This document shows positions 1-5,952 of a stretch of 8,165 nucleotides of DNA, piece by piece (positions within the stretch are counted from its first letter, which is position 1; every line of letters begins with the position of its first letter). The translations under genes and the position numbers were made by a program. The notes beneath the pieces were generated by a model, which saw only the letters and a list, made by a program, of their open reading frames with translations, was not told the DNA's origin and made no database searches. The stretch is from the NCBI GenBank assembly GCA_003456855.1, contig DMOO01000098.1:1-8165 (forward strand), read 5' to 3'. Source of the DNA: Sphaerochaeta sp. GTDB taxonomy: Bacteria > Spirochaetota > Spirochaetia > Sphaerochaetales > Sphaerochaetaceae.

Positions 1-511
1 TCTGGCAGAAGTCCCAGTCATAGTCATTCAGGATCTTCAGGAAGTTGTCGGAGTTCCCATGGTAGGAGAATCCAATGTTCTTCACCTCTCCGCTTGCCTT
101 CTTGTCCTCTATCCACTGAAGGATTCCGACATCCTTCAGCCTCTGCCACTGGGCAATGTCAGTGAGGTGGTGCATCAGATAGAAGTCCACACGGTTTGTC
201 CTGAGCCTTGAAAGCTCCTCGTTGAAGTATTTGTCTATGGCCTGACGACTCGAGATCATGTACTGGGGCAGCTTGGTGGCTATGTATACATTGTCCCTGA
301 TCCTGTTCCTTTCAAGAATCTCTCCCAGGGCAGCCTCGCTGCCAGGGTAGATGTAGGCGGTGTCGTAGTAGTTCACCCCGTTGTTGAAGGCCTCGAGAAT
401 CTCCTTCTCTGCCTTTGCAATATCGATTGAGGACCCACTCCTGGTGAATCTCATGCACCCGTATCCTAAAATTGAAAGCTTTTCCCCATGTTTCCCGTTT
501 CTGTACTGCAT
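1..511 (-). CDS. Aldo/keto reductase, probably the [4Fe-4S]-containing type (N-terminal 170 residues; 3' end outside window)
   Basis: Translating the minus strand from ATG 511 gives a frame open to the window edge, beginning MQYRNGKHGEKLSILGYGCM. It shows the aldo/keto reductase barrel in order: the GYGCMRF first strand, NNGVNYYDTAYIYPGSE with the catalytic-type Asp and Tyr (about residues 47-51), IATKLP, then RVDFYLMHHL and IGFSYHGN. These NAD(P)H-dependent cytosolic oxidoreductases reduce aldehydes or ketones. The IYPGSE and FSYHGN wording is typical of the roughly 370-390-residue subgroup that carries ferredoxin-like clusters at the C-terminus, but that part is not in the window. The ATG at 511 fits family starts, yet the only purine-rich site (GGAG, 535-538) lies 23 nt upstream, too far for a good ribosome site. 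The gene follows the promoter/terminator unit at 546-723 and may be governed by it. The substrate cannot be told. Confidence 0.88.
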   Translation of the reverse strand, partial: MQYRNGKHGEKLSILGYGCMRFTRSGSSIDIAKAEKEILEAFNNGVNYYDTAYIYPGSEAALGEILERNRIRDNVYIATKLPQYMISSRQAIDKYFNEELSRLRTNRVDFYLMHHLTDIAQWQRLKDVGILQWIEDKKASGEVKNIGFSYHGNSDNFLKILNDYDWDFCQ

Positions 512-540
512 AATATGGATGATAAGGCTTTTTTCTCCAA

Positions 541-570
541 AGGGAAAGAAAAACGGCCCCGAAGGGCCGT
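541..570 (-). terminator. Intrinsic terminator with TTCG tetraloop
   Basis: Read on the minus strand, a perfect 7-bp GC-rich stem (ACGGCCC/GGGCCGT, 553-570) closes a TTCG loop and is followed by TTTTTCTTT. This is a textbook rho-independent terminator for leftward transcription. It ends about 35 nt before the reductase ATG, so it terminates the short transcript starting near 688 and may act as an attenuator for the reductase. Confidence 0.85.
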
Positions 571-688
571 CATTTTAGGTTTTTTGTATTACACGCTCCA
601 CTTTGCACTGCTGGCCTGAAGTTCTACCATGTGTCGGAACTTGCTTTCCGATGTCCCTATCAACACCGAGTTAGATACATCTAACTGA
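546..688 (-). ncRNA. Candidate small RNA or attenuated 5' leader of the aldo/keto reductase gene
   Basis: About 143 nt lie between a strong promoter (694-723) and a strong intrinsic terminator (541-570), both on the minus strand, with no convincing protein gene. Local hairpins are visible: the 5' inverted repeat (669-686) and TCGGAA/TTCCGA around a 6-nt loop (about 633-650). I could not match it to 6S RNA, SRP RNA, tmRNA, RNase P RNA or any riboswitch consensus I know. A 13-codon ATG frame (589-630, MVELQASSAKWSV) sits inside but has no ribosome site at normal spacing. Two readings remain: an independent small RNA, or an untranslated leader whose terminator gates the reductase gene 35 nt downstream. 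The start point is inferred from the -10 position. Confidence 0.5.
669..686. promoter_or_regulatory. 18-bp inverted repeat, candidate operator at the transcript start
   Basis: AGTTAGAT and ATCTAACT form perfect 8-bp arms around a 2-bp spacer. The repeat covers about +2 to +20 of the transcript predicted from the promoter at 694-723, where a dimeric repressor would block initiation. Size and symmetry suit a small winged-helix (MarR/HxlR-like) or TetR-type dimer, but no such regulator is in the window. It could instead simply be the first hairpin of the RNA. Confidence 0.5.
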
Positions 689-693
689 TGCAC

Positions 694-723
694 ACTATAC
701 AATCCTTTTACTAAAGCTGTCAA
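694..723 (-). promoter_or_regulatory. Sigma-70-type promoter for the candidate RNA/leader
   Basis: On the minus strand a perfect -35 hexamer TTGACA (718-723) is followed after 18 bp by TATAGT (694-699), one mismatch from the consensus -10. It lies just downstream of the terminator that closes the transporter operon, so it begins a new transcription unit heading toward the reductase. The predicted start is near 687-689. Confidence 0.75.
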
Positions 724-728
724 CACAT

Positions 729-760
729 GAAAAAAATGGCCATCGCTGAGAACGATGGCC
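729..760 (-). terminator. Intrinsic terminator of the ABC-transporter operon
   Basis: On the minus strand an 8-bp stem (GGCCATCG/CGATGGCC, 738-760) with a 7-nt loop is followed by A and seven T residues. It begins about 25 bp after the stop codon of the ATPase gene and is the only strong terminator found for the binding protein-permease-ATPase operon. Confidence 0.88.
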
Positions 761-784
761 CATAAAATGACTGTTATTTGATTA

Positions 785-1897
785 TCAGATGAATTTCACC
801 GAACCTGGTGTTGCGAAGTTTCCTTCTCCATCAAACATCAGGACCTGGTCATCCTTGAACTTCACAATGATCTCGGAATCTGACGGATAATCGACAGAAC
901 CGATCATGACACAACTCAGCATGACATCATCGCCAAGCAGCAGATTCAGTATCGTCTCCATTCCTGATGGAAGTGATGTGTCAACCTTGACCTTGACTCC
1001 CTCACCCTCTGTTACAAGCACGTTCTCAGGTCTGACTCCGATGGTCACTTCATCGAGGGATGCAGGAAGAACTTCCTTTGCAGTGAATTCCAGCTTCATG
1101 TCCTTGTGGTGAAGAATGCAGGTGTGGTCATCCTTGCGCTCTCCCGAGAACTTGATCAGGTTCATTGTAGGATTACCGACGAAGTCCGCAACGAAGGTGT
1201 TCTTCGGTCTGTTGTAGACTGTAAGAGGAGGATCATACTGCTGCAGGTATCCTCTATCAAGAAGGCAGATCTTGGTGGCAAGAGTCATTGCCTCGAGCTG
1301 GTCATGGGTGACGTAGACGAATGTTGCTCCGGTCTCGTGGTGGAGTCTCTTCAGCTCCGCCCTCATCTCCATTCTCAGCTTGGCATCAAGGTTGGAGAGC
1401 GGCTCATCCATCAGCAGAACCCTAGGATTGGTTGCAAGGGTTCTTGCAATTGCGACTCTCTGCTGCTGTCCGCCTGAGAGCTCTGCAGGATATCTGTCCG
1501 GGAACTCCTCGATCTTCAGCAGCTTCAGAAGCTCCTTCACTCGCTTGTCGACATCAGGCTTCTTCCACTTGAGGTTCTCAAGACCGAATGCGATGTTCCT
1601 GTATACGGTCATGTGAGGCCACAGAGCGTAGTTCTGGAAAAGGAATCCCACTCCTCTGTCCTTCGGTGCCACATCAATGGACTTCTCGGATGAGAAGACA
1701 ACCTTGCCATCGATGAGAATCTCTCCGGATGTCGGCATCTCAAGACCGGCGATCTGTCTTAGGGTTGTGGTCTTTCCACAACCGGAAGGACCAAGAAGTG
1801 TGATGAAATCACCATCTTTGATATCAAGGGTGAGATTGTCGACTGCGACGAAGTCACCGAATTTCTTTGTTATGTTTCTAAGTTCAATACGTGGCAT
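785..1897 (-). CDS. ABC transporter ATP-binding protein (FbpC/AfuC/PotA-like)
   Basis: This 370-residue cytoplasmic ATPase powers the importer encoded by the two genes upstream. All nucleotide-binding motifs are intact: Walker A GPSGCGKT (36-43), Q-loop Gln88 in FLFQNYALWPH, signature LSGGQQQR (140-147), Walker B VLLMDE (160-165), D-loop SNLD (168-171) and switch His198 in VTHD. From about residue 240 a TOBE-type domain follows (IGVRPENV near 286-293), as in the CUT1/FbpC/PotA group of 350-380-residue ATPases that contact a permease dimer or fused permease. The start is well supported: AGGAG sits 7 nt before ATG 1897, and the permease stop lies 13 bp upstream, so the genes are co-transcribed. 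The motifs do not reveal the substrate. Context (RpiR regulator, class II aldolase) points to a phosphorylated sugar more than to ferric iron. Confidence 0.95.
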   Translation of the reverse strand: MPRIELRNITKKFGDFVAVDNLTLDIKDGDFITLLGPSGCGKTTTLRQIAGLEMPTSGEILIDGKVVFSSEKSIDVAPKDRGVGFLFQNYALWPHMTVYRNIAFGLENLKWKKPDVDKRVKELLKLLKIEEFPDRYPAELSGGQQQRVAIARTLATNPRVLLMDEPLSNLDAKLRMEMRAELKRLHHETGATFVYVTHDQLEAMTLATKICLLDRGYLQQYDPPLTVYNRPKNTFVADFVGNPTMNLIKFSGERKDDHTCILHHKDMKLEFTAKEVLPASLDEVTIGVRPENVLVTEGEGVKVKVDTSLPSGMETILNLLLGDDVMLSCVMIGSVDYPSDSEIIVKFKDDQVLMFDGEGNFATPGSVKFI

Positions 1898-1910
1898 TTT
1901 AATTCTCCTC

Positions 1911-3701
1911 TCAACCGCCGATACCCTTGTCGATCGATGCTCCGGTTGTCTTGTTGACCAACCAGTTGACGAATATGACGATAATGACTATCAACAGGTT
2001 CAGTCCGTTGGAGTACTGGCTCCAACCCTTTTCATTGTAGTAGTACAGCAGTGTTGTCAGCACTCTGTTCTGAGGTGTGCAGAGAAGCACGAACAGAGAC
2101 AGCTCTCTCATGCAGGATATGAACGGAAGCAGATATCCAGAGACGAATGAGCTCTTCTGGATCGGTATGACCAGACGTGTCATTCTCTTGAACCAGCTGA
2201 TCCCTATGATCTCTCCAGCCTCTTCAATCTGGTTGGACAGCTGCATCATTGAGTTGATACCGCTTCTGGATGCAAACGGCATGTATTTCACAGTACCGAT
2301 CAATGCAAGGATGAAGAATGTTCCATAGAGAGAAGGAATGAGGAATCTTCTGACCGAGAACATGGACAGATAGATGGCGGAGAAAGCCATTGCCGGCATA
2401 AGGTATGGGAAGAAGGCCAGGCTGTCGACAATCTTCGAAAGCTTGGTGCCCTTGCCTCTGACGATTCCATAACCTACCAGGAATCCGAGTGTTCCAGCGG
2501 ACAGAGCACATGTTACTGACAGCTTGATGCTGTTCCACAGGGCCTTCCACAAGGCTGGGTTGAGAAGAAGTCCAGGCTCACCCGAGGTGATCAGTGTTCC
2601 GTTGTCCCTTCCAATCCAGAAGCTCAGCGTCAGATTTGACAGAGAATAGTCACCAGGCACTCTGATAAGGGATTCAAGAGCGAATGTTACCAACGGGAAG
2701 ATGGAGACCATTATGATGAGGAACACCAGTATGCAGGAGATTGGGGTTCTTCCCTTTTTCAGGTTCACCAAGGCTATCTGCGAGCTCTTTCCGGTGACTG
2801 TCGTGTAGTTCTTTCTGGTTCCAATGACCCTCTGGTTGAAGACAAGTATTCCAACGCTTATCAGAATCATGATCAGGGCCATGGCGAATCCCTGGCCAGG
2901 AGCGACACCGTCCATGGTTCTGTACAGCTGCATGGTAAGGACCTGATATCTGACAGGAAGACCAAGGAAGGATGGAACGGCAAAGGATGACATTGCCGAG
3001 GAGAACACCAGAAGGAAGGTCGAGAGCACGGCCGGCATGATCATCGGGATTGTGATCTTGAACAGCATCCTTCTTCTTGTTGTTCCAAGAAGCTGTGCAG
3101 CCTCCTCCAGATTGGCATCAGCGTTTCTGAGGATTCCACCTATCATTATGTATGCAAACGGTGCATAGTGAAGTCCCGTGACGAGGGAGATCGGGAATGC
3201 TCCATAGGCAAGCCAGTTAGGTGTCACTATGCCGGTAAGGGCTGTGAACATGCCCTGAGAACCTCCGACCAGGCTGTTCTTGAATATGTTTATCCAAGCC
3301 AGAGCCAAAGTCCAGGACGGCATTATATAAGGGAAGATGAAGAGGCTTGAAAGCAGCTTCTTCCACCTGAGATTAGTCCTTGTTATGAACCATGCGAACG
3401 TTCCGCCAAAGACAAGCGAGACCAGACAGGCCGCAAGCGATGTGACAAGGGAGTTCAGGAATGGTCTGTAGAACAGCTGGAATGAGTTCTTGTCAAAAAG
3501 AACCTTCACCCAGTGATCAAGCGTAAACGCACCTACCTTGAGCTGAAGCCTTCTTGCCTCACTCACATGGACAGTGAGCGTATCCTTGATCATCGAGAAC
3601 ATAGGAAAAAGTGTAAGGTAGCCCAACACGATAAGCATCACGACCAGAATTATGTTCTGCGGCTTCTTGAAGTAGGACTTTAACTTAAATGATATATTCA
3701 T
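1911..3701 (-). CDS. ABC transporter permease, fused two-domain (FbpB/AfuB-like)
   Basis: This 596-residue inner-membrane protein holds two tandem binding-protein-dependent permease domains, as in FbpB/AfuB. Each half has several hydrophobic helices and an EAA cytoplasmic loop that docks on the ATPase: EEAAQLLGTTRRRMLFKITIP (about 199-219) and EEAGEIIGISWFKRMTRLVIP (about 493-513). A short N-terminal helix (16-38) precedes the first domain, and a hydrophilic linker (about 293-318) joins the halves. Length fits the fused class, so one chain would replace the usual permease pair. ATG 3701 is the only reasonable start, the next Met being residue 22 inside the first helix, but no Shine-Dalgarno sequence precedes it (upstream CATAAAAATCTGCT). 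With the hairpin 25 nt upstream, this suggests lower output than the binding protein. The ATPase gene follows after 13 bp. Confidence 0.94.
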   Translation of the reverse strand: MNISFKLKSYFKKPQNIILVVMLIVLGYLTLFPMFSMIKDTLTVHVSEARRLQLKVGAFTLDHWVKVLFDKNSFQLFYRPFLNSLVTSLAACLVSLVFGGTFAWFITRTNLRWKKLLSSLFIFPYIMPSWTLALAWINIFKNSLVGGSQGMFTALTGIVTPNWLAYGAFPISLVTGLHYAPFAYIMIGGILRNADANLEEAAQLLGTTRRRMLFKITIPMIMPAVLSTFLLVFSSAMSSFAVPSFLGLPVRYQVLTMQLYRTMDGVAPGQGFAMALIMILISVGILVFNQRVIGTRKNYTTVTGKSSQIALVNLKKGRTPISCILVFLIIMVSIFPLVTFALESLIRVPGDYSLSNLTLSFWIGRDNGTLITSGEPGLLLNPALWKALWNSIKLSVTCALSAGTLGFLVGYGIVRGKGTKLSKIVDSLAFFPYLMPAMAFSAIYLSMFSVRRFLIPSLYGTFFILALIGTVKYMPFASRSGINSMMQLSNQIEEAGEIIGISWFKRMTRLVIPIQKSSFVSGYLLPFISCMRELSLFVLLCTPQNRVLTTLLYYYNEKGWSQYSNGLNLLIVIIVIFVNWLVNKTTGASIDKGIGG

Positions 3702-3725
3702 AGCAGATTTTTATGCCGAAATGAC

Positions 3726-3754
3726 AACATGGCTGCCAAAACGGCAGCCATGTT
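3726..3754 (-). promoter_or_regulatory. Intercistronic hairpin between binding-protein and permease genes
   Basis: A perfect 12-bp inverted repeat (AACATGGCTGCC at 3726-3737, its complement at 3743-3754) closes a 5-nt loop, 15 nt after the binding-protein stop and 24 nt before the permease ATG. No T-run follows on the minus strand (GTCATTTCGG), so it is a poor terminator. In solute-binding-protein operons, hairpins at this position commonly protect the upstream message and lower permease expression; that role here is inferred. Confidence 0.7.
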
Positions 3755-3769
3755 CTAAAACAAGACTTA

Positions 3770-4879
3770 TTACAGGATCGAAACGATGAACTGCTCAACC
3801 TCGTATCTGTGTGCTGCGAGATAGTCAGGATCCTCGATGACAAGTGTCTTCTCCCAGTCAGCGATTGTGAGTGTATCCTCTGAGCTTCCGAGAATCGGGC
3901 TGTTGTCTCCGAGAGTATCCATTGGCTCCCAGCCTTCCTCTGTGTAAGCGAACTCCATGAAGAGCTTTGCTGCATTTGGATGGGCACAAACTGATGTGAG
4001 AGCTGTGTAGATCGGATACATGAATCCATTGAAAGGAACCATGTTGTAGTTGATTGCAAGAGCGAGGTTCTTGTCTGCTGCTGTTCTGAGCTTGTTGATT
4101 GTGAACAGACCGAAGAGCTGCTGCTCCTGTCCCTTTGCACCGACAGCCTCACAGATCTTTGAATCTGATGAGCCGAGGACTGAGTTGGCAAGGAGCATCT
4201 TGATGAACTCATAACCGGCATTCTCTGTTGTAAGGACAATGTCCTTGCCATAGAGATCTTTGTAAGCCTGTGCAAGCTTCTCTGCCCACTCTGGGCTGGT
4301 GAGCATGACGAAGAAGTTCATTCCAACGCTCTCCTTCTGAGGATCCTTGAACTGGATCTTGCCCTTCCACTCCGGCTCTGTCAGCTGCCAGACGTTTGTG
4401 ACTGCGACATCACCCTTCTCATTATTATAGATGAAGGCCTTGATGTTGAGGTCGTATACGAGAGGATCAGCATACTGGGAAGGAATAGCCTCTGCAACTG
4501 CTGCAGGAACATACTTTGTGACATAACCCGTGTCAAAAAGCTCTGTGAGAACTCTTCCGGAATCCTGTGCGAAGATGATGTCTGCACCCTGTCCAGCCTT
4601 GGCCTCTGCGGTGACCTTTGTGATCATCTCTGAGTCGCTGAGCTGTGTGACCTCAGTCTTGATACCATACTTTGCCTCGAAAGCCGCTCCGACCTTGGAA
4701 CCTCTTGAGGTGAATGTGTAGACGGTAAGGCTTCCCTCTGCCTGAGCTGCTGCGACGAGCTCCTCATGTGTCATCTCCGGCTCTACTGCAGCTGTCTGCT
4801 GAGCCTCTGAAGCACCACTGGCAAAAACGCATCCGGCAACGAGAGCCAGAATTGTGAACAATGCAACGATTTTTTTCAT
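3770..4879 (-). CDS. ABC transporter substrate-binding lipoprotein (FbpA/AfuA-like, family 1)
   Basis: This 369-residue lipoprotein captures the importer's substrate outside the membrane. The start is ATG 4879, preceded by AAGGAG at 7-nt spacing; an in-frame ATG at 4936 would add 19 charged residues before the signal sequence and lies upstream of the predicted -10. The leader MKKIVALFTILALVAGC ends in a lipobox (LVAGC, Cys17), then a GASEA linker typical of spirochaetal binding proteins. The mature part has the family layout: EELVAAAQAEGSLTVYT (about 39-55), FEAKYGIKTEV, GADIIFAQDSG, WKGKIQFKDP, and NAAKLFMEFAYTEEGWE near the C-terminus. The adjacent tyrosine pair that binds iron in FbpA is not seen, so ferric iron is unlikely. 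AfuA, of the same fold, binds hexose phosphates, which fits the RpiR and aldolase neighbours. The actual ligand is unproven. Confidence 0.93.
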   Translation of the reverse strand: MKKIVALFTILALVAGCVFASGASEAQQTAAVEPEMTHEELVAAAQAEGSLTVYTFTSRGSKVGAAFEAKYGIKTEVTQLSDSEMITKVTAEAKAGQGADIIFAQDSGRVLTELFDTGYVTKYVPAAVAEAIPSQYADPLVYDLNIKAFIYNNEKGDVAVTNVWQLTEPEWKGKIQFKDPQKESVGMNFFVMLTSPEWAEKLAQAYKDLYGKDIVLTTENAGYEFIKMLLANSVLGSSDSKICEAVGAKGQEQQLFGLFTINKLRTAADKNLALAINYNMVPFNGFMYPIYTALTSVCAHPNAAKLFMEFAYTEEGWEPMDTLGDNSPILGSSEDTLTIADWEKTLVIEDPDYLAAHRYEVEQFIVSIL

Positions 4880-4914
4880 GACAAAACTCCTTGTTTTGAT
4901 TTTTGTGTAACTAC

Positions 4915-4943
4915 ATTGTGAATCCTCTTTTTTCATCTGTCAA
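4915..4943 (-). promoter_or_regulatory. Sigma-70-type promoter of the ABC-transporter operon
   Basis: On the minus strand TTGACA (4938-4943) and CACAAT (4915-4920) are separated by exactly 17 bp. The predicted start is near 4908, giving a leader of about 30 nt before the binding-protein ATG. A candidate operator half-pair (4919-4935) fills the spacer and another site lies just upstream of the -35. Confidence 0.75.
4919..4935 (-). promoter_or_regulatory. Candidate RpiR operator copy C, inside the transporter promoter
   Basis: On the minus strand TGAAAAAAGAGGATTCA begins with the same nine bases as the site at 5025-5038 and ends in TTCA, making a looser inverted pair (TGAA...TTCA). It lies between the -35 and -10, where a bound repressor would occlude polymerase. 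It is the weakest of the three copies. Confidence 0.35.
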
Positions 4944-4951
4944 ACTTTTTT

Positions 4952-4965
4952 TGAAATTTTTTCAC
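4952..4965 (-). promoter_or_regulatory. Candidate RpiR operator copy B, upstream of the transporter promoter
   Basis: The minus strand reads GTGAAAAAATTTCA: TGAAA and TTTCA arms with a 3-bp spacer. It matches the site at 5024-5038 except for one missing G. It begins about 9 bp upstream of the -35 (4938-4943), a place for activation or looping repression. A-rich sequence raises the chance of coincidence, but near-identity with copy A supports it. Confidence 0.45.
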
Positions 4966-4982
4966 ATTTTTTTCGATTTTAC

Positions 4983-5012
4983 TTGCGAAAACCCTGAAAG
5001 TGGTCTTAAAAT
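4983..5012 (+). promoter_or_regulatory. Probable promoter of the rpiR-aldolase operon
   Basis: TTGCGA (4983-4988) and TAAAAT (5007-5012) are separated by 18 bp, a moderate sigma-70 match, with a predicted start near 5019. The -10 lies within a perfect 13-bp palindrome, CTTAAAATTTAAG (5005-5017), which may be a further regulatory site or only AT-rich coincidence. This start supports translation from 5089. Confidence 0.5.
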
Positions 5013-5020
5013 TTAAGCAG

Positions 5021-5042
5021 TTCGTGAAAAAAGTTTCATGAA
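5021..5042 (+). promoter_or_regulatory. Candidate RpiR operator copy A at the rpiR transcription start
   Basis: TGAAAAAAGTTTCA (5025-5038) has TGAAA/TTTCA arms. Concentric outer TTC (5021-5023) and GAA (5040-5042) triplets extend the symmetry to 22 bp. It starts at about +2 of the predicted rpiR transcript, the usual place for an autorepression site, and overlaps an unlikely upstream ATG at 5038. Binding by the adjacent RpiR protein is inferred. Confidence 0.5.
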
Positions 5043-5075
5043 CAACCTGCTTATGCAAGTCAAATCAACTTTTCG

Positions 5076-5082
5076 AGAGGTG
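5076..5082 (+). promoter_or_regulatory. Ribosome binding site that decides the rpiR start
   Basis: AGAGGTG lies 6 nt before ATG 5089. The in-frame ATGs at 5038 and 5053 have no comparable site, and 5038 sits within the candidate operator. I therefore place translation at 5089. Confidence 0.7.
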
Positions 5083-5088
5083 CTTCGG

Positions 5089-5952
5089 ATGGCAACCATG
5101 GAAGCCATGTTGGACAAGACACTCAGTGGAAGAAAGGCCCAGGAACAGAAGGTCATGGACTTTCTTCGCGCTAATGAGGACTCTGTCATGGAGCTTTCCA
5201 TCTCCCAGATTGCAGAAGGAGCAGGCGTGAGTTCTCCCACTGTGGTTAGATTCTGCAAGTCACTCGGGTTTGAAGGGCTCAAGGATTTCAAGATAAACTT
5301 CCAGGCTGAAGTCAAGAGGACCAAGCAGATAAACGAACCCATCACCTGGGAAAGCTCCGAAGAAGAGATAAAGGTGCTTATGAGGGAGAAATCCCTGTTT
5401 GCCGTCCAAAGCCTCTTCTCTTCTGAGAACATGGCAGCCATCTCAACAATGGTAGATGCCATTGTCAATGCACAGAACACAGAGATAATCGGGATGGGAG
5501 GTTCATCCATAATAGCGGAGTACCTTTTCAAGGAGCTTCTCAGATATGGAAAGAAGGTGAGCCTCTGCAACGACCCGTACATGATGATCCACAATACAGT
5601 TGGTCGTGTGGATGGGGATGTCTGCATCGCAGTCTCCTGCTCAGGGACGAACAAGGATGTCATGACCACTGCAATCAATGCAAAGAAGGCCGGAAAGAGG
5701 CTTTTCTCCATCACGAACAATGGAGACTCCCCTCTTGCCGCCATGTCCGAGGCCTATGTCAAATCAAGCAAGATAACCGGATTCAAGGATGAAGGAAACT
5801 CATTCTCCAGACTCTCACAGTTCGCGGCTGTCAACGTGATAACCCTGATGACGGCCCTCAAACTCGGGAAGGGAAGCGAAGAATACAAACAGAGCTTCAA
5901 TGAGAGCTCCAACTATCATAATTTTATATCGGGAGACAAAGATGTACACTGA
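5089..5952 (+). CDS. MurR/RpiR-family transcriptional regulator (HTH + SIS)
   Basis: From ATG 5089 this is a 287-residue regulator, the usual RpiR length. An N-terminal HTH_6 domain (about 1-77) contains the helix-turn-helix LSISQIAEGAGVSSPTVVRF (36-55), and a C-terminal SIS domain (about 120-250) carries the phosphosugar-binding turns GMGGSS (135-140) and SCSGTNKD (183-190). RpiR proteins bind DNA as dimers or tetramers and respond to sugar-phosphate ligands such as hexose or amino-sugar phosphates. The start is chosen by AGAGGTG at 5076-5082; an upstream ATG (5038) would add 17 residues with no ribosome site. The gene overlaps the aldolase by 11 bp and diverges from the ABC importer across a region with three TGAAAAAA...TTCA motifs, so it probably controls both units. 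Whether it represses or activates, and its ligand, are unknown. Confidence 0.93.
   Translation: MATMEAMLDKTLSGRKAQEQKVMDFLRANEDSVMELSISQIAEGAGVSSPTVVRFCKSLGFEGLKDFKINFQAEVKRTKQINEPITWESSEEEIKVLMREKSLFAVQSLFSSENMAAISTMVDAIVNAQNTEIIGMGGSSIIAEYLFKELLRYGKKVSLCNDPYMMIHNTVGRVDGDVCIAVSCSGTNKDVMTTAINAKKAGKRLFSITNNGDSPLAAMSEAYVKSSKITGFKDEGNSFSRLSQFAAVNVITLMTALKLGKGSEEYKQSFNESSNYHNFISGDKDVH
5931..5935 (+). promoter_or_regulatory. Ribosome binding site deciding the aldolase start, inside rpiR
   Basis: GGGAG lies 6 nt before ATG 5942, within the last codons of rpiR. It favours 5942 over the in-frame ATG at 5900, which would add 14 residues (MRAPTIIILYRETK) not expected at the start of this family. The overlap suggests translational coupling. 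Confidence 0.7.

Noticed and set aside
589..723. An open minus-strand frame of about 44 codons (ending ...MVELQASSAKWSV) running through the candidate RNA.
   Set aside because: It begins at or inside the -35/-10 promoter elements, its only ATG leaves 13 codons, and no ribosome site is properly spaced. I treat it as chance openness, though a conserved leader peptide cannot be fully excluded.
3726..3754. Reading the intercistronic hairpin as a true terminator.
   Set aside because: No T-run follows on either strand, and the downstream permease and ATPase need transcription from the same promoter.
3685..4275. A 196-codon minus-strand frame overlapping the binding-protein gene in another frame.
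   Set aside because: The translation is low-complexity (Ser/Gln/Arg rich) and fully overlaps the real family-1 binding-protein frame.
4880..4936. N-terminal extension of the binding protein from ATG 4936.
   Set aside because: The extra 19 residues are charged, precede a perfect lipoprotein signal sequence, and lie across the predicted -10 and start site. ATG 4879 has AAGGAG at 7 nt.
5005..5017. Perfect palindrome CTTAAAATTTAAG as a separate operator.
   Set aside because: It coincides with the A/T-rich -10 region and has no second copy in the window. I mention it under the promoter but do not claim an independent site.
5038..5088. Start of rpiR at ATG 5038 (17 residues longer).
   Set aside because: There is no ribosome site there, and it overlaps the operator-like palindrome. 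ATG 5089 has AGAGGTG 6 nt upstream and gives the usual family length.
5013..5744. A 243-codon open frame antisense to rpiR.
   Set aside because: It lies opposite a clear HTH-SIS gene, shows no recognisable domain, and begins inside that gene without a ribosome site. It is a shadow of rpiR codon usage.
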